Shown piece after piece: positions 46,624-54,624 of a DNA stretch of 64,000 nt; the stretch's first letter is position 1, and the number at the start of each line of letters is the position of its first letter. Source of the DNA: Nitrospirota bacterium (lineage in GTDB: Bacteria > Nitrospirota > Thermodesulfovibrionia > Thermodesulfovibrionales > UBA6898); the NCBI GenBank assembly GCA_021825365.1, contig JAKAHR010000002.1, forward strand, positions 57,639 to 121,638, in the 5' to 3' direction. The notes beneath the pieces are model-generated. The model did no database searches, was not told the origin of the DNA, and saw only the letters and a list, made by a program, of their open reading frames with translations. The position numbers and the translations under genes were made by a program.

Positions 46624-48543
46624 TCATTCACTCTCCTCGTTGTCGGCGGCGGTCGTTGGAGACAGATCGCTTTCAGCCCATCTCTTCGCCTCGAAGCTCC
46701 GGTTCTTCATGCAGACACACAGGGGATAGATCGCCAGCAGCAGAAAGGCGATGAAAAAATTGGACCAGATCGCGACTCCCCTGTGCAGCGATATGCTGAA
46801 CTCCTTCTGGCTGACTACTCCCGACCCGGTCGGATGGATCACGAGGTGGTAGCGTCCGCCCGGCACGGACGAAAGTACGAGATCAGACTGCCGGCTCCCC
46901 TCGGTCCATGAGCCGTCGCTGTCTGTTCCTGAATAGTATTCGACCCCCTGTTCGAATTCGTAGCGTTTGCCTGTTCCTTCATCAATCATGTCGACAGACG
47001 CCTCCATCCAGTCATTCGTGAGGGGGGATTCAATCTTCACCTGAAGATTATCCGCGGCGCCGGGCACGTCGAAGGCAGGGGTGACGAGGGGCTGCGATCT
47101 CCTCGTGTCGTCGAAGGTGAAATTCCCGCGATACACCTCCTTGCCCCGGGCGGAGAAGATAAAATAGAACTGGAGTACCGTCAGGACAGCCATAAATACC
47201 AGAAACGCCATCGTAACGCCCTTGGCAACAGAGCCGTAGGGGTTAAACTGGTTGGGGGCGACGCCCTCCTTCCCGGGCATAGCAGACTCTATAGTAAAGG
47301 CCTTCGCAACCTCATCAGGCTCGATGTACTTCCCGAGCGACCAGTTAACCTCAGACTTGTCGGTTTCGCAGGAGAGTATCTCGGGGGGGCTGATGAAATC
47401 AGCGACCTCGACGGTTTCGCCGATCTTTACCCTCCAGTAGAACTCGCCAAGTACATAGACCACCTTGCCCTGGCCTACCAGAAACTTCCTGAAGGTCTTG
47501 TCCTTGAACTGGATCCCGCCCAGGCCGGGGATCTCCCGGACCGGCCTGCTGCGCATCATCTCGACAAAATTCCAGTGGCCATGGTATGTCGTCAGCCACC
47601 GGAACCCCCTGTAGGGATTGAACAGGAGATACTCGTCCCAGGTATATTCGCCTGTCGCGTCCGACCGGCGCATAAAGCCGGTCACCTCCCACATGATGTT
47701 GAAGAGCTTTCCCTTCTGGCCGATCGGGATGAGAGGCTTGATCTTTATCTGCTTTTCGACCTTGCTCAGGAGCGCAAGCGTCTGGTTGGTGGTATCGATC
47801 GTTGAACCGCAATACCTGCAGGCGACGGAGGCGGTAAGGCCGGGGGTGAGCAGGGAGAAAGGCCCGCCGCACGACGGGCACTTGAAGGCGGTGGCTGAAC
47901 GTATCTTCTTCATGTCGGCAGCCAGGTCCCTCAGGTTCGAAAGGTCGAGCTCCTCGAACTCCACATACCTGCCGGCGTACAGCCGGACGTCGTCCGGCTC
48001 GGAATATTCTATATTGACGAACTCGCCCCCATAATCGCTCAGGTCGACGCTGACGGCCTTTCTCCCCCTGAGGCCCTTGAAGGGGAGTTCTCCCTCGCTC
48101 CCTATGCAGACCGTCTCCTTTATGTCGTCGACAAAATAACGTTGGGTAGGCGCCAGGGCATAGGCCCTGCCCACCTCGAGATCAGCGAGTTTCGGGACCC
48201 TGTCCGTAGCCTTTACCTCGGAGCTGATCATGAAGAAGCCCATCGCCTCTGCCAGCCAGCCGTTCTTCCCGTTTTCAAAGAGGAGGAACCACTCGTTCCA
48301 GTACCCGTCGCTCCAGGCGACCTTGAGCCTCCCGATGATTTCAAAAACCGTATTCCTGTATTTCCCGCGGCTGCCGATCTGGAGGGGGGAGATGTCGTCC
48401 GGCAGCTGGGCCATCTTGCCGAGGGACTCGAGGTCCATGTCGTGGCGCACGATCATGGACTTGCAGAACTCGCAGACCGTAAAAACGGAGACGCTCGACT
48501 TAAACTGTACCTCAGCGCCGCAGGACGGGCAGTTAGCCTTCAT
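46624..48543 (-). CDS. DUF4178 protein with two zinc ribbons and two membrane spans
   Basis: 639 residues. Zinc ribbon CPSCGAEV...CEFC at residues 5-29, a first DUF4178 domain (~55-200), a second ribbon CPSCGGPF...CRYCGS (~222-247), a second DUF4178 domain (~268-420), a membrane span (~450-472), a periplasmic-type beta-rich segment and a final span (~600-618). The duplicated ribbon-DUF4178 layout is clear. DUF4178 occurs in polyamine and envelope gene neighbourhoods and is uncharacterised. Seven bases downstream of the SPFH gene. Confidence 0.88.
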   Translation of the reverse strand: MKANCPSCGAEVQFKSSVSVFTVCEFCKSMIVRHDMDLESLGKMAQLPDDISPLQIGSRGKYRNTVFEIIGRLKVAWSDGYWNEWFLLFENGKNGWLAEAMGFFMISSEVKATDRVPKLADLEVGRAYALAPTQRYFVDDIKETVCIGSEGELPFKGLRGRKAVSVDLSDYGGEFVNIEYSEPDDVRLYAGRYVEFEELDLSNLRDLAADMKKIRSATAFKCPSCGGPFSLLTPGLTASVACRYCGSTIDTTNQTLALLSKVEKQIKIKPLIPIGQKGKLFNIMWEVTGFMRRSDATGEYTWDEYLLFNPYRGFRWLTTYHGHWNFVEMMRSRPVREIPGLGGIQFKDKTFRKFLVGQGKVVYVLGEFYWRVKIGETVEVADFISPPEILSCETDKSEVNWSLGKYIEPDEVAKAFTIESAMPGKEGVAPNQFNPYGSVAKGVTMAFLVFMAVLTVLQFYFIFSARGKEVYRGNFTFDDTRRSQPLVTPAFDVPGAADNLQVKIESPLTNDWMEASVDMIDEGTGKRYEFEQGVEYYSGTDSDGSWTEGSRQSDLVLSSVPGGRYHLVIHPTGSGVVSQKEFSISLHRGVAIWSNFFIAFLLLAIYPLCVCMKNRSFEAKRWAESDLSPTTAADNEESE

Positions 48544-48550
48544 CAGGTAT

Positions 48551-49639
48551 CTATTTCCCCGGTATCGGAGGAGGCACTTCCTTGAAGAGCTCAGCCAGCT
48601 CAGCCACCTGTCCGGCCGCTGTCCACTGCTCCATGCCGGTCTTCCAGACGAGGGTATCCCGCTTCAGTTCGCCCGAGGTGATCTTCTGTTTCAGCACATC
48701 CGTGACAAACGGCCCTGTCTGCTGGCCCCCGATCGCGAGATAGTAGCCGGGAAGGGGCGGCGGAGTCTGGGCCTGTCCCTGCTGCCCGGCCATCGCCTGG
48801 CTCATCTGGTTTGCCATCCCGAAACCCATGCCCATGCCGACTCCCGCGGCGGCCATGCCGCCGGGATTCGCGGCAGCGGTCGGGATCGACTCCGCTGTCT
48901 CATACTGCGTATAGGCGCGGAGGTCGCCGATCGCCTTCATCGCGCCTGACTTGTCTATCGCTCGCTCCACCTCTTCGGGCAGGCCGATGTCCTGCACCTG
49001 CACCTCTGTCAGCTCAAGGCCGAAGCCCTCGAAGCCTGAGGCGATGCGGTCCTTGAGCGTCTGGCCGAGCATGACGACCTTGCTCTCGAGTTCGATGACC
49101 GGGATGCCGGTCTCAGGGAGCACTTCCTTGATCCTGAGGCCTATCTTGCCGCGCAGGTTGTCCTCGATCGATTCGGTGGTGAAGTTCCCGTCAGTGCCGA
49201 CGATCTCCCGGATAAAGACCGCGGGGTCTTTGACCTTCATCGAGTAGATGCCGAAGGCGGTGACCCGGACAGGGCCGAACTCCTTGTCCCGCATCGTCAC
49301 GGGACCGGGAGTACCCCACTTCAGACTGGTGAACTGGCGGGTGCTGCAGAAATAGACCTCGCACTTAAAGGGGCTGTGAAAGCCGTATTTCCATCCCTGG
49401 AGGGTGGTGAGGATGGGGAGGTTCTTGGTGTTCAGGACATATCTGCCCGGCTTGAACACATCGGCTATCTGGCCTTCATTGATGAAGACCGCCTGCTGGG
49501 CCTCCCTGACGACCAGCTGTGCCTCGTACTTGATCTCGTTTCCGTACCGGTCAAAACGATGCACCAGGGTGTTATTGGTGTCATCGATCCATTCGATGAT
49601 ATCGACAAATTCGCCGCGGACCTTGTCAAAAAACCCCAT
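48551..49639 (-). CDS. SPFH-domain protein with C-terminal GYF_2 domain
   Basis: 362 residues. The SPFH/band-7 part (~30-230) belongs to the COG4260 (YdjI-like, virion-core-named) family; LVVREAQQAVFINEGQIADVFKPGRY is diagnostic. A Gly/Met/Gln-rich linker (AAGVGMGMGFGM) follows, then a GYF_2 module (YLAIGGQQTGPFVTD, residues ~305-350) that probably binds proline-rich or partner peptides. No membrane span of its own. First gene of the cluster, with a GGGAGG ribosome site. It probably scaffolds the DUF4178 and DUF350 proteins at the membrane. Confidence 0.9.
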   Translation of the reverse strand: MGFFDKVRGEFVDIIEWIDDTNNTLVHRFDRYGNEIKYEAQLVVREAQQAVFINEGQIADVFKPGRYVLNTKNLPILTTLQGWKYGFHSPFKCEVYFCSTRQFTSLKWGTPGPVTMRDKEFGPVRVTAFGIYSMKVKDPAVFIREIVGTDGNFTTESIEDNLRGKIGLRIKEVLPETGIPVIELESKVVMLGQTLKDRIASGFEGFGLELTEVQVQDIGLPEEVERAIDKSGAMKAIGDLRAYTQYETAESIPTAAANPGGMAAAGVGMGMGFGMANQMSQAMAGQQGQAQTPPPLPGYYLAIGGQQTGPFVTDVLKQKITSGELKRDTLVWKTGMEQWTAAGQVAELAELFKEVPPPIPGK

Positions 49640-49877
49640 CGCAACCTCCCTGTAGTACTGTGGTTATTGCTCCCCGAGAGGAATAATAGGCGAGTCGGGT
49701 GTTGCCGGAATCAGCGCCGTATCGTCCTCACACCGCAGAGTATAACAGATTATCCGGACGAGAAAAAGAGGAAACGCTGACATAGCGCCGAAGGACGACA
49801 TTTTGGGGCGGGAGGGGGTGTCGTCCGCCCGGATCCAGCATGGTGTGGAGGAGAGAGATAAGGGTCGGATACGGGCT

Positions 49878-50066
49878 TTACTTGAAAAGATTTCTAAAAT
49901 TCTTCTCGATCCCGGAAATTTTGGCATGAAGCTCCTTGGAATCGAGTCTGATAGTCGTCCCGCACGTGCAGTCAAACTTGGTGTGAGATTTGAGCCAACC
50001 GATTTTTTTCGAATACTTCTTGTTACATTGCGTGCAAACGAACTCGACAGATTCGCTCTGGAACAT
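49878..50066 (-). CDS. small zinc-ribbon protein
   Basis: 62 residues. CTQC and CTC motifs separated by 17-20 residues give a four-cysteine zinc-ribbon or rubredoxin-like knuckle, followed by a basic helical tail (ELHAKISGIEKNFRNLFK). ATG start with AGGAG eight bases upstream supports it as real over the longer overlapping open frame in another register. Function unknown. It may be the first gene of the minus strand here, 238 bases upstream of the SPFH gene. Confidence 0.65.
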   Translation of the reverse strand: MFQSESVEFVCTQCNKKYSKKIGWLKSHTKFDCTCGTTIRLDSKELHAKISGIEKNFRNLFK

Positions 50067-50281
50067 GGCAAGATCTCCTCACAAATTTATTTATTCTCGC
50101 GGCCTGCTTGGTACTTCTTGTTCTATTATACGCCCGCCTGTGCTGCTAACGTGTTGATTATGGGTGCGTGTCCCCGGAATTTGTCCTCCAAGCTCTATGC
50201 AATGCACGCAACAACGTACCCAACTTGGTCCTCTTTGTCCCATGTCAAGGGCTGACCCCACTTATCTTCTTGCTATTTTCA

Positions 50282-50311
50282 TTGACAGGATGATCGATAG
50301 GGTTGTAAAGT
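50282..50311 (+). promoter_or_regulatory. promoter of HEAT-repeat lipoprotein gene
   Basis: Consensus TTGACA (50282-50287), 18-base spacer, TAAAGT (50306-50311), about 35 bases before the chosen start. Confidence 0.6.
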
Positions 50312-50346
50312 CATCAAAGTATGCAAATCATGGATCGGGGGATGTC

Positions 50347-51387
50347 ATGATAAGATCTATCACTTTTTTACTAATCAATCTCATGCTTTGTCTGCTTCTC
50401 CTTGTCGTCTCTTCGTGCAAGAATGACTCTGCTGCCAAGACTATCGATTCTCTCTCTACGAGTACCACTCCATGTGTTGCGGCCGCCGAGCTAGCGCAAA
50501 GAAGAGAGAAGCAGGCCGTTGAACCTTTAATTGAGTTGCTTAAGCGGCATCAGGACGTAGAGGTCCAGAAATGCTCCGCCGAGGCGGTTGCGGCTATTGA
50601 TATTGATGGGGCTGTAACGAGGCTGATAGCGTCTCTCGACGACTCTGACTTGCTGGCGGCATCGCGCGCGGCGTTTGCTCTGGGGATCATCAAAGACAAG
50701 AGGGCTGTGGCTCCCCTTCAAACTGCATTTCTTGGATCGAGACTGCCGTGCCCGGCTGCCATCGCCCTCGGTATGATCAAAGATCCTTCATCCAAGGACT
50801 TAATGATGAAAGCTGCTAGCCACCAGGACAGCAGCATCAGAGGTTGTGCTATCCAGGCTCTGGCCTATTATGGCGATGTGAGTGTCTGCGGGATGCTTGC
50901 CGACATTTTCATGACCGATAATGATACAGGTGTGAGATTTACTGCCAGTGCAGCTAAGGACTTTCTAAAATGTCCTGTCACTGCTGCCTCAAAATATGCG
51001 ATAGAGGATAAATACTGCAAAGGTGCCCAGAAATTGATAGATGTGGCTATCCCATTGTTCAACAACACAGCCGGCCTCAAAGACTGGCAGGCGAATGCCT
51101 GGGAGGAATCGCCGCAGTGGAGAAATGCAGTTGCTGAGATATTGCCTGAATTAGGAACACCAGGACCGCAGCCCGCCGTTGACGAAAAGGACTTCGCGCT
51201 GAGAATGTCAATCTACAGCGCGGTTTCAAGTTGGGGGGGGTCTATGTTTCATTGTCGGCTGCTGACTGCTAAAGATCAGAAGGATGAAATATTAATAAAC
51301 ACAAGGCTCGGCGAGATCAAGCTCAAGCGTGAGCAGTTGCTTCAAGTCTGCCCCGGTCTCAGACTACCTGAAGCGCCCGCCGGTTAA
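50347..51387 (+). CDS. HEAT/PBS-lyase-repeat lipoprotein
   Basis: 346 residues from ATG 50347 (GGGGGA upstream). A lipoprotein signal peptide ends at C24 (VVSSCKND). About four or five HEAT-like helical repeats follow (EPLIELLKRHQDVEVQKCSAEAVAAI; APLQTAFLGSRLPCPAAIALGMI), then a C-terminal region with no clear family. Probably an envelope-facing protein-binding scaffold. Its codon use and base composition are less GC-biased than the neighbouring clusters, which fits an accessory gene. Immediately followed by a perfect 36-base palindrome. Confidence 0.75.
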   Translation: MIRSITFLLINLMLCLLLLVVSSCKNDSAAKTIDSLSTSTTPCVAAAELAQRREKQAVEPLIELLKRHQDVEVQKCSAEAVAAIDIDGAVTRLIASLDDSDLLAASRAAFALGIIKDKRAVAPLQTAFLGSRLPCPAAIALGMIKDPSSKDLMMKAASHQDSSIRGCAIQALAYYGDVSVCGMLADIFMTDNDTGVRFTASAAKDFLKCPVTAASKYAIEDKYCKGAQKLIDVAIPLFNNTAGLKDWQANAWEESPQWRNAVAEILPELGTPGPQPAVDEKDFALRMSIYSAVSSWGGSMFHCRLLTAKDQKDEILINTRLGEIKLKREQLLQVCPGLRLPEAPAG

Positions 51388-51423
51388 GGAAGATAAAGGG
51401 GACAGGTGTCCCCTTTATCTTCC
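51388..51423. repeat. perfect palindrome after the HEAT lipoprotein gene (REP-like)
   Basis: Two 17-base arms (51388-51404 and 51407-51423) with a two-base centre; the core is GGGGACA GG TGTCCCC. It begins at the base after the stop codon. It can act as a transcript-end hairpin on both strands and resembles palindromes mobilised by REP-associated transposases. Confidence 0.8.
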
Positions 51424-51803
51424 GGAATGCATAGGGTGGACACTGTTGATTATTGGAGCGATTAGTACGCTCCCATTGGCAATAGAGGTTCTTAGCAAGA
51501 GGCAGTAGTCACTGACCAACGCGCTCCGCTGAGCCCCGGGTACGCGCCTTTTCGTGGGCGACCCCTGGAGATTATCTTCCCGTAACCCTCAATAGCGACG
51601 CCGCTAGCAGGCTATTTCTTCTACCTAAAAGTCCGCCCATTTTTTTATTGATTAATTAAGCGGGATTCTGGTAGAAATATATGAGTTCAAAGGAGGGTGC
51701 CAAGATAGAAGCATGCTAGACCTTGAACCATTTTAGTTTCTCTGTTCGTGGGGTCACAAAATGCCAGCCGGGTATAACATTTATTAGATTTGAAAGAAGA
51801 TTT
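51424..51803. other. 380 bases without a recognisable gene
   Basis: AT-richer than the surroundings in its second half. No RNA gene, promoter or protein family recognised. Short open frames here lack coding character, except the final ones that lead into the interrupted gene. Confidence 0.5.
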
Positions 51804-52571
51804 ATGAATCATCTATACGTTCAAGCACTCGATATGATGGGAGTTGCTTTCGGAGCGCTGTCTCGTAAGGTAGGAAACCCTCAGCGGCAACCCATGGGCC
51901 ACAGATATGTCTACCGCTACAAATAGCAGTCGATCCATCAAGCGATTGTTCAAAAGCTAGCGAGAGTAGTTACCAGCTTACGAGCCATAAGCGTGTTGAA
52001 CAATGTCGGGTTGCTTCAAGAGCAAGCGTCAATGCAAAGAACGCTCGATGAGTTCGAGGAGGATGTGGCTTTTTTGTGTTTCGGATTGATCTTCCGTGAA
52101 TTAACAGACCTGCATAAAGAATATCTGGCGGCGTTTTATGAAGAGGAGTTTGATAATCCAGATAGTGCAATCGCGTCCACTCAAAAGCGCCCGATGATTC
52201 TTAGAAAAAAGATCCGAGCATTCATTAGTATAGATAGAGGCACGGGATACGATCAGAGCTCCACGCTCGAGGTTGGAAGGACAATCAATAGGACATATTC
52301 CGGATATGTCCATGGAGCCTCGCCTCAACTGATGGAGCTCTACTACGGCGACCCTCCATATTTTCATTTGGCGGGTGGGACCGATTCCCCATTCTATGAA
52401 TACCACACCGACGACCTACTCAACTATTTTTATCGCGCTATCCTATCTTTCGCATTCGCTGCAAAAGCATTTGGTGAGGATGAATTATTCCAGAAGATTC
52501 GCAATTATTCCGGCGAGTTCGCTATTGCGTCAGGTCGCGAGAACCAATTTCGTGAGACAAGAGAAACCTAA
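51804..52571 (+). pseudogene. helical hypothetical protein broken by an in-frame TAG
   Basis: A single frame runs from ATG 51804 (GAAAGAAG upstream) to 52571 but is cut by TAG at 51924-51926. Before it the protein reads VQALDMMGVAFGALSRKVG...YRYK; after it QSIHQAIVQKLARVV continues in the same frame and style, up to FAIASGRENQF near the end. Without the stop it would be 255 residues. A CAG to TAG change would explain it. Proteins of this pattern (AIVQKLAR...GLLQEQASMQRTLDE) are uncharacterised accessory-region proteins. The GTG at 51993 would give a 192-residue remainder, so partial function is possible. Confidence 0.65.
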
Positions 52572-52655
52572 AGGAAGTCATTAGGGCAAACCTTCATTCT
52601 TCATCTATGAAAGGGAAGAGACACCGGGGTCAGATCTTGTTCCGTGCATTCTGAT

Positions 52656-53201
52656 TCAAACTGGATTTATCACTCTTCCCCTCTCACACGTCTTTGCGCA
52701 TTTCTTCACTGTATCCCATGTCCGAGTCGTGAGTTCCGTGCCGAATATCTTCTCAATGAGGCTCATAAAGATCGGGCCCCGCGGGTTAGGGACATAGGCG
52801 GTGAAGACCTCAAGCCCTGTCACGGCAAGGATCTGAACGCCGTCTGTCTCGATCGGCAAACCCAGCCGTGCCTTGTACTGCGCACCCAGAAATGTAACGA
52901 CCCGCTTTGCCTTCGGCGGAATCTGTAAGGAGGCATAAGGGTCGGCCTTGATCATCCTGCGCAGGCGGACTACTGGTCGCACGATCGTGCGGAAGGTGCG
53001 GCCCATGTGTTTCGTCATGGCGGCCTCGATTTCGTGCGCAAGCGCGGCCTCGGATGCCGACGGCGCGCTGAATACGACATTACCGCTCGACAACACCGTC
53101 TTCACGTCCGTATAGCCCGCCTTTTCGAAGCAGTCCTTCAGCTCCGCCATCTTTGCATTCATCGGGCTTACGCCCCGAAGGAAGGCAACATACCGCGGCA
53201 T
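52656..53201 (-). CDS. DUF1697 family protein
   Basis: 181 residues, full family length. It opens with MPRYVAFLRGVSPMNAKMAELK and contains VKTVLSSGNVVF, both hallmarks of DUF1697, and ends with KRGxxNP-type GRVINPV. The family is common in soil and GC-rich bacteria, of unknown role. It is 22 bases upstream of nothing obvious on its 3' side and follows the DUF1801 gene on the same strand. Confidence 0.88.
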   Translation of the reverse strand: MPRYVAFLRGVSPMNAKMAELKDCFEKAGYTDVKTVLSSGNVVFSAPSASEAALAHEIEAAMTKHMGRTFRTIVRPVVRLRRMIKADPYASLQIPPKAKRVVTFLGAQYKARLGLPIETDGVQILAVTGLEVFTAYVPNPRGPIFMSLIEKIFGTELTTRTWDTVKKCAKTCERGRVINPV

Positions 53202-53223
53202 GGCTATATCCCCGATGAGATAA

Positions 53224-53595
53224 TCACTTCTTTTTCTTCGCCTTCCGAAGATTCTCGCTCACCCGGTATTTCACGATCTTCCTGATCAGCTCTACGGGAA
53301 GCGGCCTGTCGTGCGGGAACTGGACCGAGCCCTTTGCGCTCTTGAATCCCCTGATCTCATCGCGGAACGAGGCAATGCCGCTCGCTCCCGGATAGAAACC
53401 GATGTGTTTTTTGAACGCGGCGAAATAGACGATGAATCCGTGGAGGAAGAACGCAGGCATCCGGTAGCTGATCTTCTCGTTCGCATCCGGTGCAGCCTCC
53501 CGGACAATCGTCCGTATCTCTTTCAGCCTCCTTCGCACAGCCGGAGGCTGGTTCTTAAGATAGTCATCAACCGTTGTCGGGGATTTATTTTCCAT
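53224..53595 (-). CDS. DUF1801 (YdhG/iron-chaperone-like) protein
   Basis: 123 residues. N-terminal TVDDYLKNQPPAVRRRLKEIRTI and the KISYRMPAFFLHGFIVYFAAFKKHIGFYP core are typical of the DUF1801/YdhG frataxin-like fold. Bacterial members have been linked to iron handling, but this is weakly supported. Its ATG overlaps the end of a short gene remnant, so it once was second in an operon. Confidence 0.85.
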   Translation of the reverse strand: MENKSPTTVDDYLKNQPPAVRRRLKEIRTIVREAAPDANEKISYRMPAFFLHGFIVYFAAFKKHIGFYPGASGIASFRDEIRGFKSAKGSVQFPHDRPLPVELIRKIVKYRVSENLRKAKKKK

Positions 53596-53644
53596 CGTAC
53601 GCCTCTTTCAGCTTCGCGATATTGAGCTTTCGCTGCATCGCCAT
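53585..53644 (-). pseudogene. C-terminal remnant of a gene, possibly VOC/PhnB-like
   Basis: The 19-residue frame MAMQRKLNIAKLKEAYDGK overlaps the DUF1801 start by 11 bases (GATGGAAAATAA). The ending resembles the tail of VOC/PhnB glyoxalase-like proteins, from memory. The frame reads on upstream for about 35 residues without family likeness and then meets TGA, so the body of the gene appears lost. Confidence 0.35.
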
Positions 53645-54164
53645 ACCTCCCGGTTTTGGTGCCTTTGCCTTTTTACACCAAGTATGCGCCCGATTCGGGG
53701 CAATGGCAATTGCTATGTTCGGGGTGGAGCCGCGTTCTCAGCATCAAAATCCTCATTCTCGCGACTCTTAAAATAACAATCCAATTGACTCAGGGGCTCT
53801 GCCTCTGGCCTTACGTACCTTCTTTCGGTCAACAACACATGGCACTTATTATGCGGGGCCTCGCCCCGCACCCCAGTTACCTTTCTTGTTTGCTCCAGGC
53901 AAGGTAACCCAAAGAAGAGCACCCCTGAGAAACTCGCACCTTCGGTGACGGCCGGCCTCGCTGAATTTCAGAACTCGTCCCTGACATCGATACTCGGACC
54001 TGCCTACCGGCAGGCAGGCATGCTGAAATTCTTAACGCTTCGGCCTGCCTCGATTTTCAAAGGGGCCCCTCTCAAAACAAGAAACCGGTGAGACGTAAGA
54101 GGTAAAACGTGGTGAAAGAAATGGGAACAGGCTACTTTAATTAGTGTCAAGGCAAGCATCCCCC
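53645..54164. repeat. non-coding stretch with nested palindromes
   Basis: No gene recognised. It contains GCGGGGC-CTC-GCCCCGC (53853-53869), GTTACCTT/AAGGTAAC arms (53876-53883 and 53901-53908), and a TGCCT...AGGCA palindrome near 54001. Similar GTTAC-bracketed hairpins next to CTTTGGG-type sequence are a widespread dispersed repeat in Proteobacteria-like genomes. It marks a boundary between the accessory region and the signalling block. Confidence 0.5.
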
Positions 54165-54193
54165 TTGACGTATCCTCCCATTTAATGCACAAT
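54165..54193 (+). promoter_or_regulatory. promoter of the DUF1161 gene
   Basis: TTGACG (54165-54170), 17-base spacer, CACAAT (54188-54193), about 60 bases before the start codon. Confidence 0.45.
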
Positions 54194-54253
54194 TTGGTAC
54201 GCGGAATTCTTCCGGGGAATCTCACACCACAACGGCTGTATAAGGAGTCATGC

Positions 54254-54502
54254 ATGAAGTCTTTAGCTATTATGAGTATCGTTTTATTCGTCGCTCTCGG
54301 CACGTCCGCCTTCGCCCAGATGAAACCCTGCGAGGAGCTGAAATCCGAGATAGCGGCAAAGCTGGACGAGAAGGGGGTAAAGGGGTATACCCTCGAGATA
54401 GTCGCCGCGGATCAGGCAGGCGACAAGAAGGTGGTCGGCACGTGCGAGCGGGGCACGAAGAAGATAACCTACTCGCGCGGCGAAGCTAAGAAGTCTAAAT
54501 AG
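54254..54502 (+). CDS. DUF1161 small secreted protein
   Basis: 82 residues. A signal peptide (~1-21, cleaved after AFA) precedes PCEELKSEIAAKLDEKGVKGYTLEIV and GTCERGTKKITYSRG, matching the DUF1161 family of small periplasmic proteins. Two cysteines remain in the mature chain and may form a disulfide. AAGGAG ribosome site. Function unknown. Confidence 0.88.
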   Translation: MKSLAIMSIVLFVALGTSAFAQMKPCEELKSEIAAKLDEKGVKGYTLEIVAADQAGDKKVVGTCERGTKKITYSRGEAKKSK

Positions 54503-54624
54503 AGGCAGCCGCAGAGTCTACACGGGGGAAGCAGCCGCCCTGTCTGTTGCGCTTTTGTCATTTTTTTTCTATCATAGGCACAAATCCTGACGGGGGGTAA
54601 TGACTTGCCCAAAATGGGAGGGGA

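Noticed and set aside
49664..50071. A 135-codon frame overlapping the zinc-ribbon gene
   Set aside because: No ribosome site and no domain; the 62-codon frame has an AGGAG site and a clear four-cysteine pattern.
51424..51803. Possible structured RNA or attachment site in the gap
   Set aside because: I looked for tRNA T-arm sequence, strong hairpins and repeated ends and found nothing convincing.
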